Origin: Propionivibrio hellwigii | GTDB taxonomy: Bacteria > Pseudomonadota > Gammaproteobacteria > Burkholderiales > Rhodocyclaceae | Assembly (NCBI RefSeq): GCF_041770905.1 | Contig: NZ_JBEUWX010000002.1 | Span: 1,846,350-1,910,349, forward strand | Length of the DNA stretch: 64,000 bases | Direction of reading: 5' to 3' | Shown here: one piece after another, positions 26,777-34,384 of the stretch | Layout of the letters: every line of letters begins with the position of its first letter | How positions within the stretch are numbered: the stretch's first letter is position 1 | The notes under the pieces: generated by a model | What the model saw: the letters and a program-made list of their open reading frames with translations, nothing else | What the model was told of the DNA's origin: nothing | The model's database searches: none | Made by a program: the position numbers and the translations under genes

Positions 26777-27691
26777 TCAGCGCACGCTACGGACGCCTGG
26801 CGGCAATGCGCTGCGAATGGCTTCACGCACAGCATCAATGGCCTGGGGCCGGGGAAACGTGACGCGCCAAGCCAGCAACACACGCCGGAATGGCGCGGGA
26901 TCGACAAAGTGGCGATATTCGATCAGCGTCTCATCCTGCGGCCAGGATTCGGCTGCCGAACAGGGGACGACAGAGATTCCCGCACCGCTGGCTACCATGT
27001 GCCGCACGGTTTCCAGCGAACTACCCTCCAGCGCGCCGCTCATGCCGCCGGGTTCGGAAAGTTTCGGGCATGCCTGTACGACCTGATCGCGGAAACAATT
27101 ACCCTGTCCGAGCAGAAGCAGGTTTTCGGCGGCAATGGCTTCCGGCGGGAGGCGCTTTTGTTTGGCCAGCGGATGGCCGGAAGGCAGCACGACACAAAAT
27201 GGCTCGTCGTAAAGCGGGCTGGCAACGATGCCCGGCTCGCTGAAGGGATCGGCGACGATGATGACGTCGAGTTCGCCGCGGCGCAATTTCTCGGCTAGCC
27301 GAACCGTAAAATTCTCGTGCAGATAAAGCGGCATGTGTGGCGCACGGGCATGTAGCGCCGGAATCAGACGCGGCAGCAGATAGGGCGCAATCGTGAAAAT
27401 GACACCAAGGCGCAGCGTTCCGGATAAGGGGTCTTTACCCTGTCCGGCAATTTCGTCGAGACGCGCCGATTCTTCCAGCACGCGTTCTGCCTGCCAGGCA
27501 ATCTGTTCGCCCAACGGAGTGGGGCGGACCTCGGTCGAAGAACGCTCAAAAAGCGTAATGCCGAGGCGCTGCTCGACTTTTTTCAGGGCAACGGACAGGG
27601 TCGGCTGGCTGACATGGCACTTTTCGGCGGCACGGCCAAAATGCCGCTCTCTGGCAAGCGTGACGATGTAGCGAAGTTCGGTCAGTGTCAT
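26777..27691 (-). CDS. oxyR: Hydrogen peroxide sensor OxyR (LysR family)
   Basis: The 304-residue LysR protein has an N-terminal helix-turn-helix (MTLTELRYIVTLARERHFGR, HVSQPTLSVALKKVEQRLGI) and an effector domain. The two redox cysteines of OxyR appear in GNCFRDQVVQAC, with the same spacing as Cys199 and Cys208 of E. coli. Oxidation would form a disulfide and activate peroxide genes. It is divergent from ahpC-ahpF, and a near-consensus OxyR box lies in the shared gap. Confidence 0.95.
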   Translation of the reverse strand: MTLTELRYIVTLARERHFGRAAEKCHVSQPTLSVALKKVEQRLGITLFERSSTEVRPTPLGEQIAWQAERVLEESARLDEIAGQGKDPLSGTLRLGVIFTIAPYLLPRLIPALHARAPHMPLYLHENFTVRLAEKLRRGELDVIIVADPFSEPGIVASPLYDEPFCVVLPSGHPLAKQKRLPPEAIAAENLLLLGQGNCFRDQVVQACPKLSEPGGMSGALEGSSLETVRHMVASGAGISVVPCSAAESWPQDETLIEYRHFVDPAPFRRVLLAWRVTFPRPQAIDAVREAIRSALPPGVRSVR

Positions 27692-27812
27692 CGCTCGTTA
27701 CCGGAAAGCCGCGAAAAGTGTTCCAAAGTAGAGTTAACGCGGAAAAACAGATGTAGTGGCATACACGTTTTGGACCGAAAACAGCAATGGCATCCAAAAT
27801 ATTAAATACAGA

Positions 27813-27849
27813 ATAGCCATTGGCTATTGGCCCCATAAAAATAATAAAT
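27813..27849 (+). promoter_or_regulatory. OxyR binding site upstream of ahpC
   Basis: The spacing ATAG-N7-CTAT-N7-ATAA-N7-AAAT matches the four-part OxyR consensus (ATAG, CTAT, ATAG, CTAT at 7-nt gaps): two elements perfect, the third 3 of 4, the fourth 2 of 4. It lies about 75-110 nt upstream of the ahpC start in the oxyR-ahpC gap, so it can serve both genes. Confidence 0.75.
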
Positions 27850-27921
27850 TGGATTAATTCTATGCGCTCCCGTAATATTTGCCTACCCAATTTCCCCCTT
27901 CATCAACCAAGGAGAACGATG

Positions 27922-28488
27922 ATGAAATCGCTGATTAATACCGAAGTGCTTCCTTTTAAAGCCACCGCATTCCATGCTGGCAAGTTTATCGAAGTGTCCG
28001 ATGACGACCTGCGCGGCAAGTGGTCCGTTGTCTTTTTCTACCCGGCCGACTTTACCTTCGTCTGCCCGACTGAACTGGGGGATCTTGCCGATAACTACGC
28101 AGAATTCAAGAAGCTGGGCGTTGAAATCTACAGTGTATCCACCGATACCCATTTCACGCACAAGGCCTGGCACGACAGCTCCGATACGATCCGCAAAATC
28201 GAATACATCATGGTCGGCGACCCAACGGGCGTTCTCTCGCGGAACTTTGGCGTGATGATCGAGGATGCCGGTTTGGCGGAGCGCGGAACCTTTGTCATCG
28301 ATCCGCAAGGCAAGATTCAGATTATCGAGATCAACGCCGGCGGCATCGGTCGCGATGCCAGTGAATTGCTGCGCAAGGTCAAGGCTGCGCAGTACGTCGC
28401 TGCGCACCCCGGTGAAGTTTGCCCCGCCAAGTGGAAGGAAGGTGAGAAAACGCTGGCGCCATCGCTTGACTTGGTGGGTAAAATCTAG
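27922..28488 (+). CDS. ahpC: Alkyl hydroperoxide reductase peroxiredoxin subunit
   Basis: AhpC reduces hydrogen peroxide and organic peroxides. The 188-residue product begins MKSLINTEVLPFKATAFHAG and has the peroxidatic Cys in FTFVCPTELGDLA and the resolving Cys in GEVCPAKW, making it a typical 2-Cys peroxiredoxin. The second of two adjacent ATGs (27922) has GGAG at 27911-27914 with ideal spacing. The longer frame from 27820 would overlap the OxyR box and is unlikely. Reduction is by AhpF, encoded downstream. Confidence 0.97.
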   Translation: MKSLINTEVLPFKATAFHAGKFIEVSDDDLRGKWSVVFFYPADFTFVCPTELGDLADNYAEFKKLGVEIYSVSTDTHFTHKAWHDSSDTIRKIEYIMVGDPTGVLSRNFGVMIEDAGLAERGTFVIDPQGKIQIIEINAGGIGRDASELLRKVKAAQYVAAHPGEVCPAKWKEGEKTLAPSLDLVGKI

Positions 28489-28704
28489 GCGTCAGATTCA
28501 ACAGCCGGGCGGCCATATGTCGCCCTGTGCCGCCAATGAACTGCCATTCCGGTTTTGCCGGGATGGCAGTTTCCGATTATTTGGACCTTCCGCTGCCAAG
28601 CTTTTTCATGTCCCAATTCCGGCATATCCGGCACAAACTTCTAGAGACCGTGCGCAGCACGTAAATAGCGCGGCCTGATCGATACGTTTCAGGAAAAACG
28701 AACC

Positions 28705-30264
28705 ATGCTTGACGACACCATCAAAACCCAGCTCAAGGCGTATCTTGAACGCCTCCAACGCCCGATCGAACTCGTCGCCTCTCTCGATGACAGCGATCGA
28801 TCTGTGGAAATGCGCACCATGCTCGACGAGATCGGCGCATTGTCCGAACGGGTGGCCGTACGCCATGACGGTGCGGATGCACGTCGGCCGTCCTTCACCG
28901 TCGGGTGTCCGGGAGACACGGCCAGAATTCGTTTTGCTGGTCTGCCGATGGGGCATGAATTTACTTCGCTGGTGCTGGCGCTGTTACAGACGGGCGGTCA
29001 TCCGCCCAAGGTTGAAAAGTCTGTCATCGAGCAGATTCAGGCGCTGACGGGTGAATTTCACTTTGAAACTTTCATTTCGCTCTCCTGCCATAATTGCCCG
29101 GACGTTGTGCAGGCGCTGAATCTGATGGCCGTGCTGAATCCGGGTATCCGCCATGACATGATCGACGGGGCGCTGTTTCGCGCGGAAGTCGATGAACGCA
29201 GAATCATGGCCGTGCCGACCGTTTTTCTGAACGGGCAGCCTTTTGGGCAGGGGCGCATGAGCCTTGAGGAAATCATCGCCAAGCTCGATACTGGCGCAGC
29301 CGCGCGCGAAGCCGAAAAAATTTCGGCAAAAGAGACTTTTGACGTTCTTGTCGTGGGTGGCGGGCCTGCCGGGGCCTCGGCAGCCATTTATGCGGCGCGA
29401 AAGGGATTGCGGACGGGCGTTGTGGCCGAGCGTTTCGGCGGACAGGTGCTCGAAACGCAGGCTATCGAGAATTTTATTTCCGTCAAAGAAACTGATGGCC
29501 AGAAACTGGCCGCTGGCCTGGAACAGCACGTACGTGATTACGGTGTCGATATCATGAACCTGCAACAGGCCAAGTCCCTGACCGTACGCGACAACGGCCT
29601 GGCGGAAATCCACCTGGCAGGCGGCGGTGTGCTCAAGAGCCGCAGTGTAGTTATCTCGACGGGTGCGCGTTGGTGCGAAATGAACGTGCCGGGAGAGAAA
29701 GAATACCGCGGCCATGGTGTCGCCTATTGTCCACACTGTGACGGCCCGCTGTTCAAGGGCAAGCGCGTTGCTGTTGTCGGCGGCGGTAATTCCGGCGTCG
29801 AAGCGGCAATTGATCTGGCGGGTGTTGTCGGGCATGTCACTTTGCTGGTGCGCAGTAAACTGCGCGCGGATGCCGTGTTGTGCGAACGCCTGGCCGAATT
29901 GCCGAACGTTGAGGTGATTACCGGGGTGCAGATCGAGGAAGTAACCGGCGATCACGGCAAGGTCAACGGGCTGGTCTACAGCGATCGTGCCGACGGCGAA
30001 AAACACCGCATCGATGTTGCCGGGGTCTTTGTGCAGATCGGCCTGCTGCCGAATACCGACTGGCTCAAGGGCACGCTTGCCCTGTCGAAGAACGGGGAAA
30101 TCGAGATCGACGCGAAAGGGCAGACTTCGCTCCCCGGTGTTTTTGCTGCGGGCGATTGTACGACGGTGCCGTTCAAGCAGATTGTGATCGCCATCGGCGA
30201 AGGCGCCAAGGCATCGCTGGCGGCGTTCGATCATCTGATCCGCTCTCCTGCAGCAACGGCTTGA
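28705..30264 (+). CDS. ahpF: Alkyl hydroperoxide reductase flavoprotein subunit
   Basis: AhpF passes electrons from NADH to AhpC. The 519-residue protein has an N-terminal double thioredoxin-like domain with the redox pair in SCHNCPDV (about 128-135). The thioredoxin-reductase-like part shows GGGPAGASAAIYAARKG (FAD), YCPHCDGPLFKGK (second redox pair), VVGGGNSGVEAAIDLAGVV (NAD) and VFAAGDCTTVPFKQIVIAIG. All cysteines are present. The gap to ahpC is 216 nt. A long antisense frame here is only a codon-bias shadow. Confidence 0.97.
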   Translation: MLDDTIKTQLKAYLERLQRPIELVASLDDSDRSVEMRTMLDEIGALSERVAVRHDGADARRPSFTVGCPGDTARIRFAGLPMGHEFTSLVLALLQTGGHPPKVEKSVIEQIQALTGEFHFETFISLSCHNCPDVVQALNLMAVLNPGIRHDMIDGALFRAEVDERRIMAVPTVFLNGQPFGQGRMSLEEIIAKLDTGAAAREAEKISAKETFDVLVVGGGPAGASAAIYAARKGLRTGVVAERFGGQVLETQAIENFISVKETDGQKLAAGLEQHVRDYGVDIMNLQQAKSLTVRDNGLAEIHLAGGGVLKSRSVVISTGARWCEMNVPGEKEYRGHGVAYCPHCDGPLFKGKRVAVVGGGNSGVEAAIDLAGVVGHVTLLVRSKLRADAVLCERLAELPNVEVITGVQIEEVTGDHGKVNGLVYSDRADGEKHRIDVAGVFVQIGLLPNTDWLKGTLALSKNGEIEIDAKGQTSLPGVFAAGDCTTVPFKQIVIAIGEGAKASLAAFDHLIRSPAATA

Positions 30265-30517
30265 CCCGGTTTGGCGGTTCTTCCGAGCCGCACCTTGCCG
30301 TGCAGAGTCAGCTTGCCCGAAAAGACTGGGGAAAGCTTGATGGTCGGTGAAATTCTTTCCCCATAAGGCGGTACGGCGGCAAACCGTATTGCCCGCACGG
30401 TCGCTTGACTCAATGCGCTCGAGCGGGAGATTCATCGACTATTTTTGATTCCAGTCATATTTCTTTGGCGGTTGAACGGCTGTAAACTGGGTGTCCGCAA
30501 CCTTTCCGGAGAAATTG

Positions 30518-31492
30518 ATGTCTTTTGCCATCCGCATTCATCAGACCGGCGGCCCTGAGGTGCTGCGCTGGGAGGCCGTTACCGTTGGCGATCCGGCGCC
30601 TGGCGAAGTCAGAATTCGCCACGAAGCGGTCGGCCTGAATTTCATCGATACCTATCAGCGCTCCGGGCTGTATCCCTTGCCTTTGCCGGCTGTGCTGGGG
30701 CAAGAAGGCGCGGGGGTCGTAGAAGCCGTCGGCGAAGGCGTCAGCGAGTTTAAAGTGGGGGATCGCGTCGCTTATGCAGGCGGGCCGGTCGGCGCCTACT
30801 GCCAGGCGCGTTGTTTGCCGGCCTGGGTGTTGCTGAAACTGCCGGATCGCATCGATTTCCGCACCGGCGCGGCAATGATGCTGCAAGGGCTGACCAGTGC
30901 TTATCTGTTGCGCCATACCTACCGCGTCCAGCCGGGCGATACCGTATTGATTCATGCGGCGGCCGGCGGTGTCGGGCTGATTGCCTGCCAGTGGGCGAAA
31001 GCGCTGGGTGCAACGGTGATCGGTACGGTATCGACCGAATTCAAGGCCGATCTGGCACGCCAGCACGGTTGCGACCATGTCATCATCCACGGCCGCGAGG
31101 ATATCGTGGCGCGGGTGCGTGCGCTCACCGATGGTGTGGGCGTCTCCGTAGTCTATGACGGTGTGGGTAAGGCCACTTTCATGGCTTCGCTCGATTGCCT
31201 GCGCCGGCGCGGCATGCTGGTAACTTTTGGCAATGCGTCTGGCGCCGTGCCGCCATTTGATCCGCTGCTACTGACGCAAAAAGGTTCCTTGTTTCTGACG
31301 CGCCCCAAGCTGGCGGACTATATGACGCAGCGTAGCGAGTTACTGGCGCTGGCCGATGAACTGTTCGGCTTCATGGCCACCGGCAAGCTCCATATCCGAA
31401 TCAACCAGACCTACGCGCTGGCCGATGCGGCACAGGCACACCGCGATCTTGAAGCACGCAGGACGACCGGATCGACCGTCCTGCTTCCCTAA
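30518..31492 (+). CDS. NADPH:quinone reductase, zeta-crystallin type
   Basis: The 324-residue medium-chain dehydrogenase lacks structural zinc and starts MSFAIRIHQTGGPEVLRWEA. It has HEAVGLNFIDTYQRSGLYPL near the substrate site and the NADPH motif HAAAGGVGLIACQWAKALGA, typical of QorA-type quinone oxidoreductases. The ATG at 30518 has GGAG seven bases upstream. The GTG at 30491 would add nine residues with no family match. The likely role is one- or two-electron quinone reduction during oxidative stress, in keeping with the neighbouring ahpCF. Confidence 0.88.
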   Translation: MSFAIRIHQTGGPEVLRWEAVTVGDPAPGEVRIRHEAVGLNFIDTYQRSGLYPLPLPAVLGQEGAGVVEAVGEGVSEFKVGDRVAYAGGPVGAYCQARCLPAWVLLKLPDRIDFRTGAAMMLQGLTSAYLLRHTYRVQPGDTVLIHAAAGGVGLIACQWAKALGATVIGTVSTEFKADLARQHGCDHVIIHGREDIVARVRALTDGVGVSVVYDGVGKATFMASLDCLRRRGMLVTFGNASGAVPPFDPLLLTQKGSLFLTRPKLADYMTQRSELLALADELFGFMATGKLHIRINQTYALADAAQAHRDLEARRTTGSTVLLP

Positions 31493-31513
31493 TATTTAAC
31501 CAGGACGAAAACC

Positions 31514-32155
31514 ATGAAGTCTTTTCTGATTGCTAACCCGAAAGGGGGGTCGGGAAAATCGACGCTGGCGACCAATTTGGCAGGTTATTTCGCGCATCGC
31601 GGCTATTGCGCCATGCTCGGCGATATCGACAACCAGCATTCGACACGCGACTGGCTAACGATCCGTCCGCCGACACTGCCGCCCATCCTCGACTGGCACC
31701 CGGGCAAAGCATCCATGGGGAAGAAGGGATACCCGGCGCCTGCGTCAGAAAGTACAACGCGCGCCGTCCTTGATACGCCGGCGGGCTTGCATGGCCGTGC
31801 GCTGGAAAATGCGCTCAGTCAGGTTGGGCACGTCATCGTGCCGATTCAACCCTCGCTGTTCGACATTCTGGCGACGCGACAATTTCTCGAAACCCTGCTG
31901 AGTATGGAACGGGTGCGCAAGGGGCGCCTCCGTGTCGCCATCGTTGGTATGCGTGTAGATGCGCGCACGCGTGCAGCGGGCGAACTGACGCGCTTTCTTT
32001 CCGTGTATGGCCTGCCGCCGCTGACCTATCTGCGTGATACGCAACTGTATATCCAGGCTGCCGCCAACGGCATGACGCTGTTTGATCTGCCGCCCGCCCG
32101 CATCGCCAAAGATTTGGAGCAATGGCAGCCGCTTGTCAGCTGGGTGGAAGGCTAA
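31514..32155 (+). CDS. Orphan ParA/MinD-like P-loop ATPase
   Basis: The 213-residue protein begins MKSFLIANPKGGSGKSTLAT with a deviant Walker A motif (KGGSGKST). It also has a Walker A' Asp region (LGDIDNQHSTRDWL), VLDTPAGLHGRALENAL and VIVPIQPSLFDILATRQFL. These are ParA-family features used in positioning DNA or protein cargo. There is no parB or other cargo gene beside it. The stop is followed at once by a Correia-like repeat, which opens the first repeat island. Confidence 0.82.
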   Translation: MKSFLIANPKGGSGKSTLATNLAGYFAHRGYCAMLGDIDNQHSTRDWLTIRPPTLPPILDWHPGKASMGKKGYPAPASESTTRAVLDTPAGLHGRALENALSQVGHVIVPIQPSLFDILATRQFLETLLSMERVRKGRLRVAIVGMRVDARTRAAGELTRFLSVYGLPPLTYLRDTQLYIQAAANGMTLFDLPPARIAKDLEQWQPLVSWVEG

Positions 32156-32156
32156 G

Positions 32157-32263
32157 CCGCCGAACGGCTGCCTTTGCCAAAATACTGAACTGGCTCGCCT
32201 TACCGTACTGAATGTACTGTCGCGGCTCACCGCCTGGTCTTTTGGCAAAATCGAGCCGCTATG
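32157..32263. mobile_element. Correia-like miniature inverted-repeat element, copy A
   Basis: The element starts just after the ParA stop and ends with AGCCGCTAT. Its middle contains CTTTGCCAAAATACTG, a TACCGTACTGAATGTACTG loop region and TCTTTTGGCAAAA, so it can fold into a long imperfect hairpin. The left end is eroded, with CGGCT retained but TATAG lost. It matches copies B, C1 and C2, which have better ends. Confidence 0.7.
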
Positions 32264-32287
32264 AGGCTTTCGGGGCACACTTCTGAA

Positions 32288-32386
32288 CCCCGTGTGGATA
32301 GGGCGTTTGCGGTCAGGCATCTCTGGAACCCTTATAAATAAAGGGCTTCAGGGCAGGTGCCCCGGAGATGCCCTAAATACGCGGGC
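32288..32386. repeat. Palindrome array, about 40-nt period, island A (3 clear units)
   Basis: Cores at 32288-32304, 32329-32346 and 32370-32386 start 41 nt apart. Each is an imperfect palindrome with an A/T centre between GCCC/GGGC-type arms, for example GCCCTAAATACGCGGGC at 32370. The linkers are also partly palindromic. More degenerate units can be traced near 32472-32488 and 32514. Confidence 0.75.
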
Positions 32387-32551
32387 TTCAGGCCACCTCT
32401 TTTTGAAGATGCACCTGCGCTTCCGCCCCCGCGTTTTTCCAATTCTCTCCCTGTCGGGGAGAGGCCCCGAACCCCGCGCGGATAAAGAATTTCAAGGCAG
32501 GTACCCAGAGATGACCTAAAAACTAAAAAACAAGAATTACTAAAGCATGTG

Positions 32552-32829
32552 CACTGACTTCCACCCACGAGACTTCTCTTGATGCCGTTGCGCTGAGCGG
32601 CAGCGCGCCCCGCTGACTTTCTTTGCCTCGCCAAAGAAAGTCAGCAAAGAAACGCGTCCCCAGGCGCAGAAGACTCCTTGCCGCGGGTCTGCTTGGCGGC
32701 GGGCTTTATTAACTCGCTGCGCTCAAACAATCAAACCCTTGTTCCCGCCAATCTACCCCGCGCCTGCGGCTGCGCCTAAGGGAGAGTTGGGTGCTTCGTA
32801 GTGATCGAATACGCGAAAGGGCATGCCCG
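32552..32829 (+). repeat. Repeat module of about 290 bp with hairpin, copy A
   Basis: This module is shared with 33871-34102 (same orientation) and 46265-46556 (inverted). It contains GCTGAGCGGCAGCGC, then a hairpin with arms GACTTTCTTTG and CAAAGAAAGTC, then CCAGGCGCAGAAGACTCCTT, GCTTGGCGGCGGGCTT and a CCCCGCGCCTGCGG segment. No coding frame is conserved between copies, so it seems to be a non-coding repeat. Confidence 0.75.
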
Positions 32830-32833
32830 GAAA

Positions 32834-32879
32834 TCCGCGTAAATAGGGTATCTCCAAGCAGGCTCCTCTGTACCCCTTA
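32834..32879. repeat. Palindrome array units left of the IS element
   Basis: A core TCCGCGTAAATAGGG begins at 32834. The next core, CCCCTTA at 32873-32879, is cut by the IS. It resumes as TAAATAGGGC after the target duplication at 33717-33729, so the intact core would read CCCCTTATAAATAGGGC. Confidence 0.7.
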
Positions 32880-32887
32880 GAACATGT

Positions 32888-33406
32888 TCATAGTCTTCGT
32901 AGCAGGATTCCCAAGAAAGCCAAAACTACCATTTGCAGACTGGTACTCAACTTACGCTCGCAGTTTTTCCAAAGCCGTCTGTTCTTTTCCAACCAGGAAA
33001 AACTGCGCTCTACTACCCATCGCTTTGGCAATACCGCAAAACGCTGCAATTCGTTTCGTTTGGCAATCTCTACTTCCGCACCAATCAACTCCTGTACCGA
33101 CGAAGCAAATGCCTGACCCGTGTAACCTCCGTCGGCAAGGACTTTTTGTACCGCACCAAGATTATCTCTGTCACGTTCCAATGCCACCAGGCCGCCTTTT
33201 CTATCCGTAACATCCGCCGTCGTTACCGCAAGGGCATGCGGCAAACCTTGCGTGTCAACCGCTATATGTCGCTTGATACCGCTAACCTTCTTGCCAGCAT
33301 CGTAGCCTTTTTCCATGGCGGTATCCGTGTTCTTCACGCTCTGCGCATCAATAATCAGGAAAGTGGTTGCTTCATGGCGTCCCTGCTTGCGACGTGCTGC
33401 GGCCAC
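32888..33406 (-). CDS. IS5-family transposase, C-terminal frame (OrfB)
   Basis: The 172-residue frame carries the DDE catalytic core: IIDAQSVKNTD (first Asp), a VLADGGYTGQAF segment (second Asp) and WVVERSFSWLEKNRRLWKNC (Glu, with the Y-R-K type signature). It overlaps the N-terminal frame, and expression as a fusion needs a -1 shift at the run of eight A (plus-strand T 33411-33418). The listed start is an internal GTG and is probably not used alone. Confidence 0.88.
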   Translation of the reverse strand: MAAARRKQGRHEATTFLIIDAQSVKNTDTAMEKGYDAGKKVSGIKRHIAVDTQGLPHALAVTTADVTDRKGGLVALERDRDNLGAVQKVLADGGYTGQAFASSVQELIGAEVEIAKRNELQRFAVLPKRWVVERSFSWLEKNRRLWKNCERKLSTSLQMVVLAFLGILLRRL

Positions 33407-33681
33407 CTGATTTTTTTTAACGCTTCCTCAAAGAGACTGATGCCACTTTCCCGGGGCTCACTCCATCTTTGGAAGTAGGAATGAACGGTGCGCCATTTGG
33501 GAAAATCGCCCGGTAAGGCACGCCAGGCACAGCCGTTGCGTAGAAGATAGAGAATGGCACAAAAGACATCGTACAAGTCTACTTTGCGCGGTGCTGTGCG
33601 TCTGCGAGCACTTTCCAAAAGAGGAAGAAGAGTAGCAAATTGTGTGCGACTTATATCGCTTGGGTAGGCTTTTCTGTTCAT
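33355..33681 (-). CDS. IS5-family transposase, N-terminal frame (OrfA)
   Basis: The 108-residue frame begins MNRKAYPSDISRTQFATLLP and contains FCAILYLLRNGCAWRALPGD, the DUF4096-like N-terminal domain of IS5 transposases, which binds the ends. At SLFEEALKKIRW it crosses an A8 run (TTA AAA AAA ATC). Slipping back one base gives AAT CAG GTG and enters the OrfB frame, as expected for programmed -1 frameshifting. Confidence 0.88.
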   Translation of the reverse strand: MNRKAYPSDISRTQFATLLPLLESARRRTAPRKVDLYDVFCAILYLLRNGCAWRALPGDFPKWRTVHSYFQRWSEPRESGISLFEEALKKIRWPQHVASRDAMKQPLS

Positions 33682-33716
33682 AACGATACTTTACAGCAGA
33701 GACTATGAACACGTTC

Positions 33717-33811
33717 TTATAAATAGGGCGTTTTCGGGTAGGGTGCTCTGGGACGCCCTGTTTACGCGGGTTTGCGAGCATCCTCCTTTGAAACGCCCTA
33801 AATACGCGGGC
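33717..33811. repeat. Palindrome array right of the IS element (3 units)
   Basis: After the second half of the interrupted core (to 33729), cores lie at 33755-33770 (GCCCTGTTTACGCGGG) and 33795-33811 (GCCCTAAATACGCGGGC), 40 nt apart. A decayed unit follows near 33832. Confidence 0.75.
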
Positions 33812-33870
33812 TAGCGAGCAGGTGCCCGGAAGAACCTAAAAACAAGGATTGAAAGGGTTGTTTGACTGTC

Positions 33871-34102
33871 GGTGCTGGCTCCGCCCGCGAGAATTCTCTT
33901 GATGTCGTTGCGCTGAGCGGCAGCGCGCCCTGCTGACTTTCCTACCTTCTTTCTTTATCTCGCCAAAGAAAGTCAGCAAAGAAACGCGACCCCAGGCGCA
34001 GAAGACTCCTTGTCGCGGGTCGCTTGGCGGCGGGCTTGATCAACTCGCTGCACTCAAACAATCAAGCCTTTGTTCCCGCCAAGCTGCCCCGCGCCTTTCT
34101 GA
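33871..34102 (+). repeat. Repeat module of about 290 bp, copy B (cut short)
   Basis: It has the same orientation as copy A. The hairpin is longer here because of an extra segment (CTACCTTCTTTCTTTATCTCG) between arms GACTTTC and GAAAGTC. The copy stops after CCCCGCGCC at the left end of Correia-like copy B, so it lost about 60 bp compared with copies A and C. Confidence 0.72.
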
Positions 34103-34208
34103 AATAGCGGCTTCCTTTGCCAAAATACGGCGTTGGCTTCGCCTTGCCGTACTGAATGTACTGCCTGCGGCTCGCCGCCTTGTCTTTTGGCAAAGTCGAG
34201 CCACTATA
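34103..34208. mobile_element. Correia-like miniature inverted-repeat element, copy B
   Basis: The 106-bp element has ends AATAGCGGCT and AGCCACTATA and an internal inverted repeat CTTTGCCAAAA/TTTTGGCAAAG. The strand opposite reads GACAAGGCGGCGAGCCGC and CAGTACATTCAGTACGGCAA, which from memory closely follows the inside of Neisseria Correia elements. It directly abuts the ~290-bp module and is followed by a palindrome array at the same spacing as copy C2. Confidence 0.75.
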
Positions 34209-34238
34209 TTTTGGCGTCTCAAATATGGGTGCCCTGAA

Positions 34239-34374
34239 CCCCGCGTATTTAGGGCATCCCAGGGTAGGTGCCTCTGGAACCCTTATAAACAAAGGGCTGG
34301 CGGGCAGCCCTTCGGAAATGCACGTAAATAAAGAACCTCCGGGCGCCTGCTCAAAGACGCCCTGTTTACGCGGG
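34239..34374. repeat. Palindrome array downstream of Correia-like copy B (4 units)
   Basis: Cores lie at 34239-34255 (CCCCGCGTATTTAGGGC), 34280-34297 (CCCTTATAAACAAAGGGC), near 34320-34335 (decayed) and at 34359-34374 (GCCCTGTTTACGCGGG), with steps of 39-41 nt. The last unit ends 11 nt before the stop codon of the converging gene at 34385. Confidence 0.75.
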
Positions 34375-34384
34375 TTGCGGCGGG

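Larger units (their letters stand above)
32880..33716 (-). mobile_element. IS5-family insertion sequence (837 bp, IS427-like layout)
   Basis: The element has 17-bp terminal inverted repeats, GAACATGTTCATAGTCT at 32880-32896 and AGACTATGAACACGTTC at 33700-33716, differing at one position. The target duplication TTA is seen at 32877-32879 and 33717-33719. Two overlapping minus-strand frames encode the transposase. Size, ends and the two-frame structure fit the IS427 group of IS5. It disrupts a palindrome core of the surrounding repeat array, so it arrived after the array. Confidence 0.9.

Noticed and set aside
26566..26862. Plus-strand frame of 98 codons between the cyclase and oxyR genes
   Set aside because: It overlaps the 3' end of oxyR, lacks a ribosome site and has a Trp/Arg/Lys-rich composition unlike a folded protein.
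28984..30435. Long minus-strand frame of 483 codons opposite ahpF
   Set aside because: It is antisense to a gene with all catalytic motifs, has no family pattern or ribosome site, and its length follows from codon bias.
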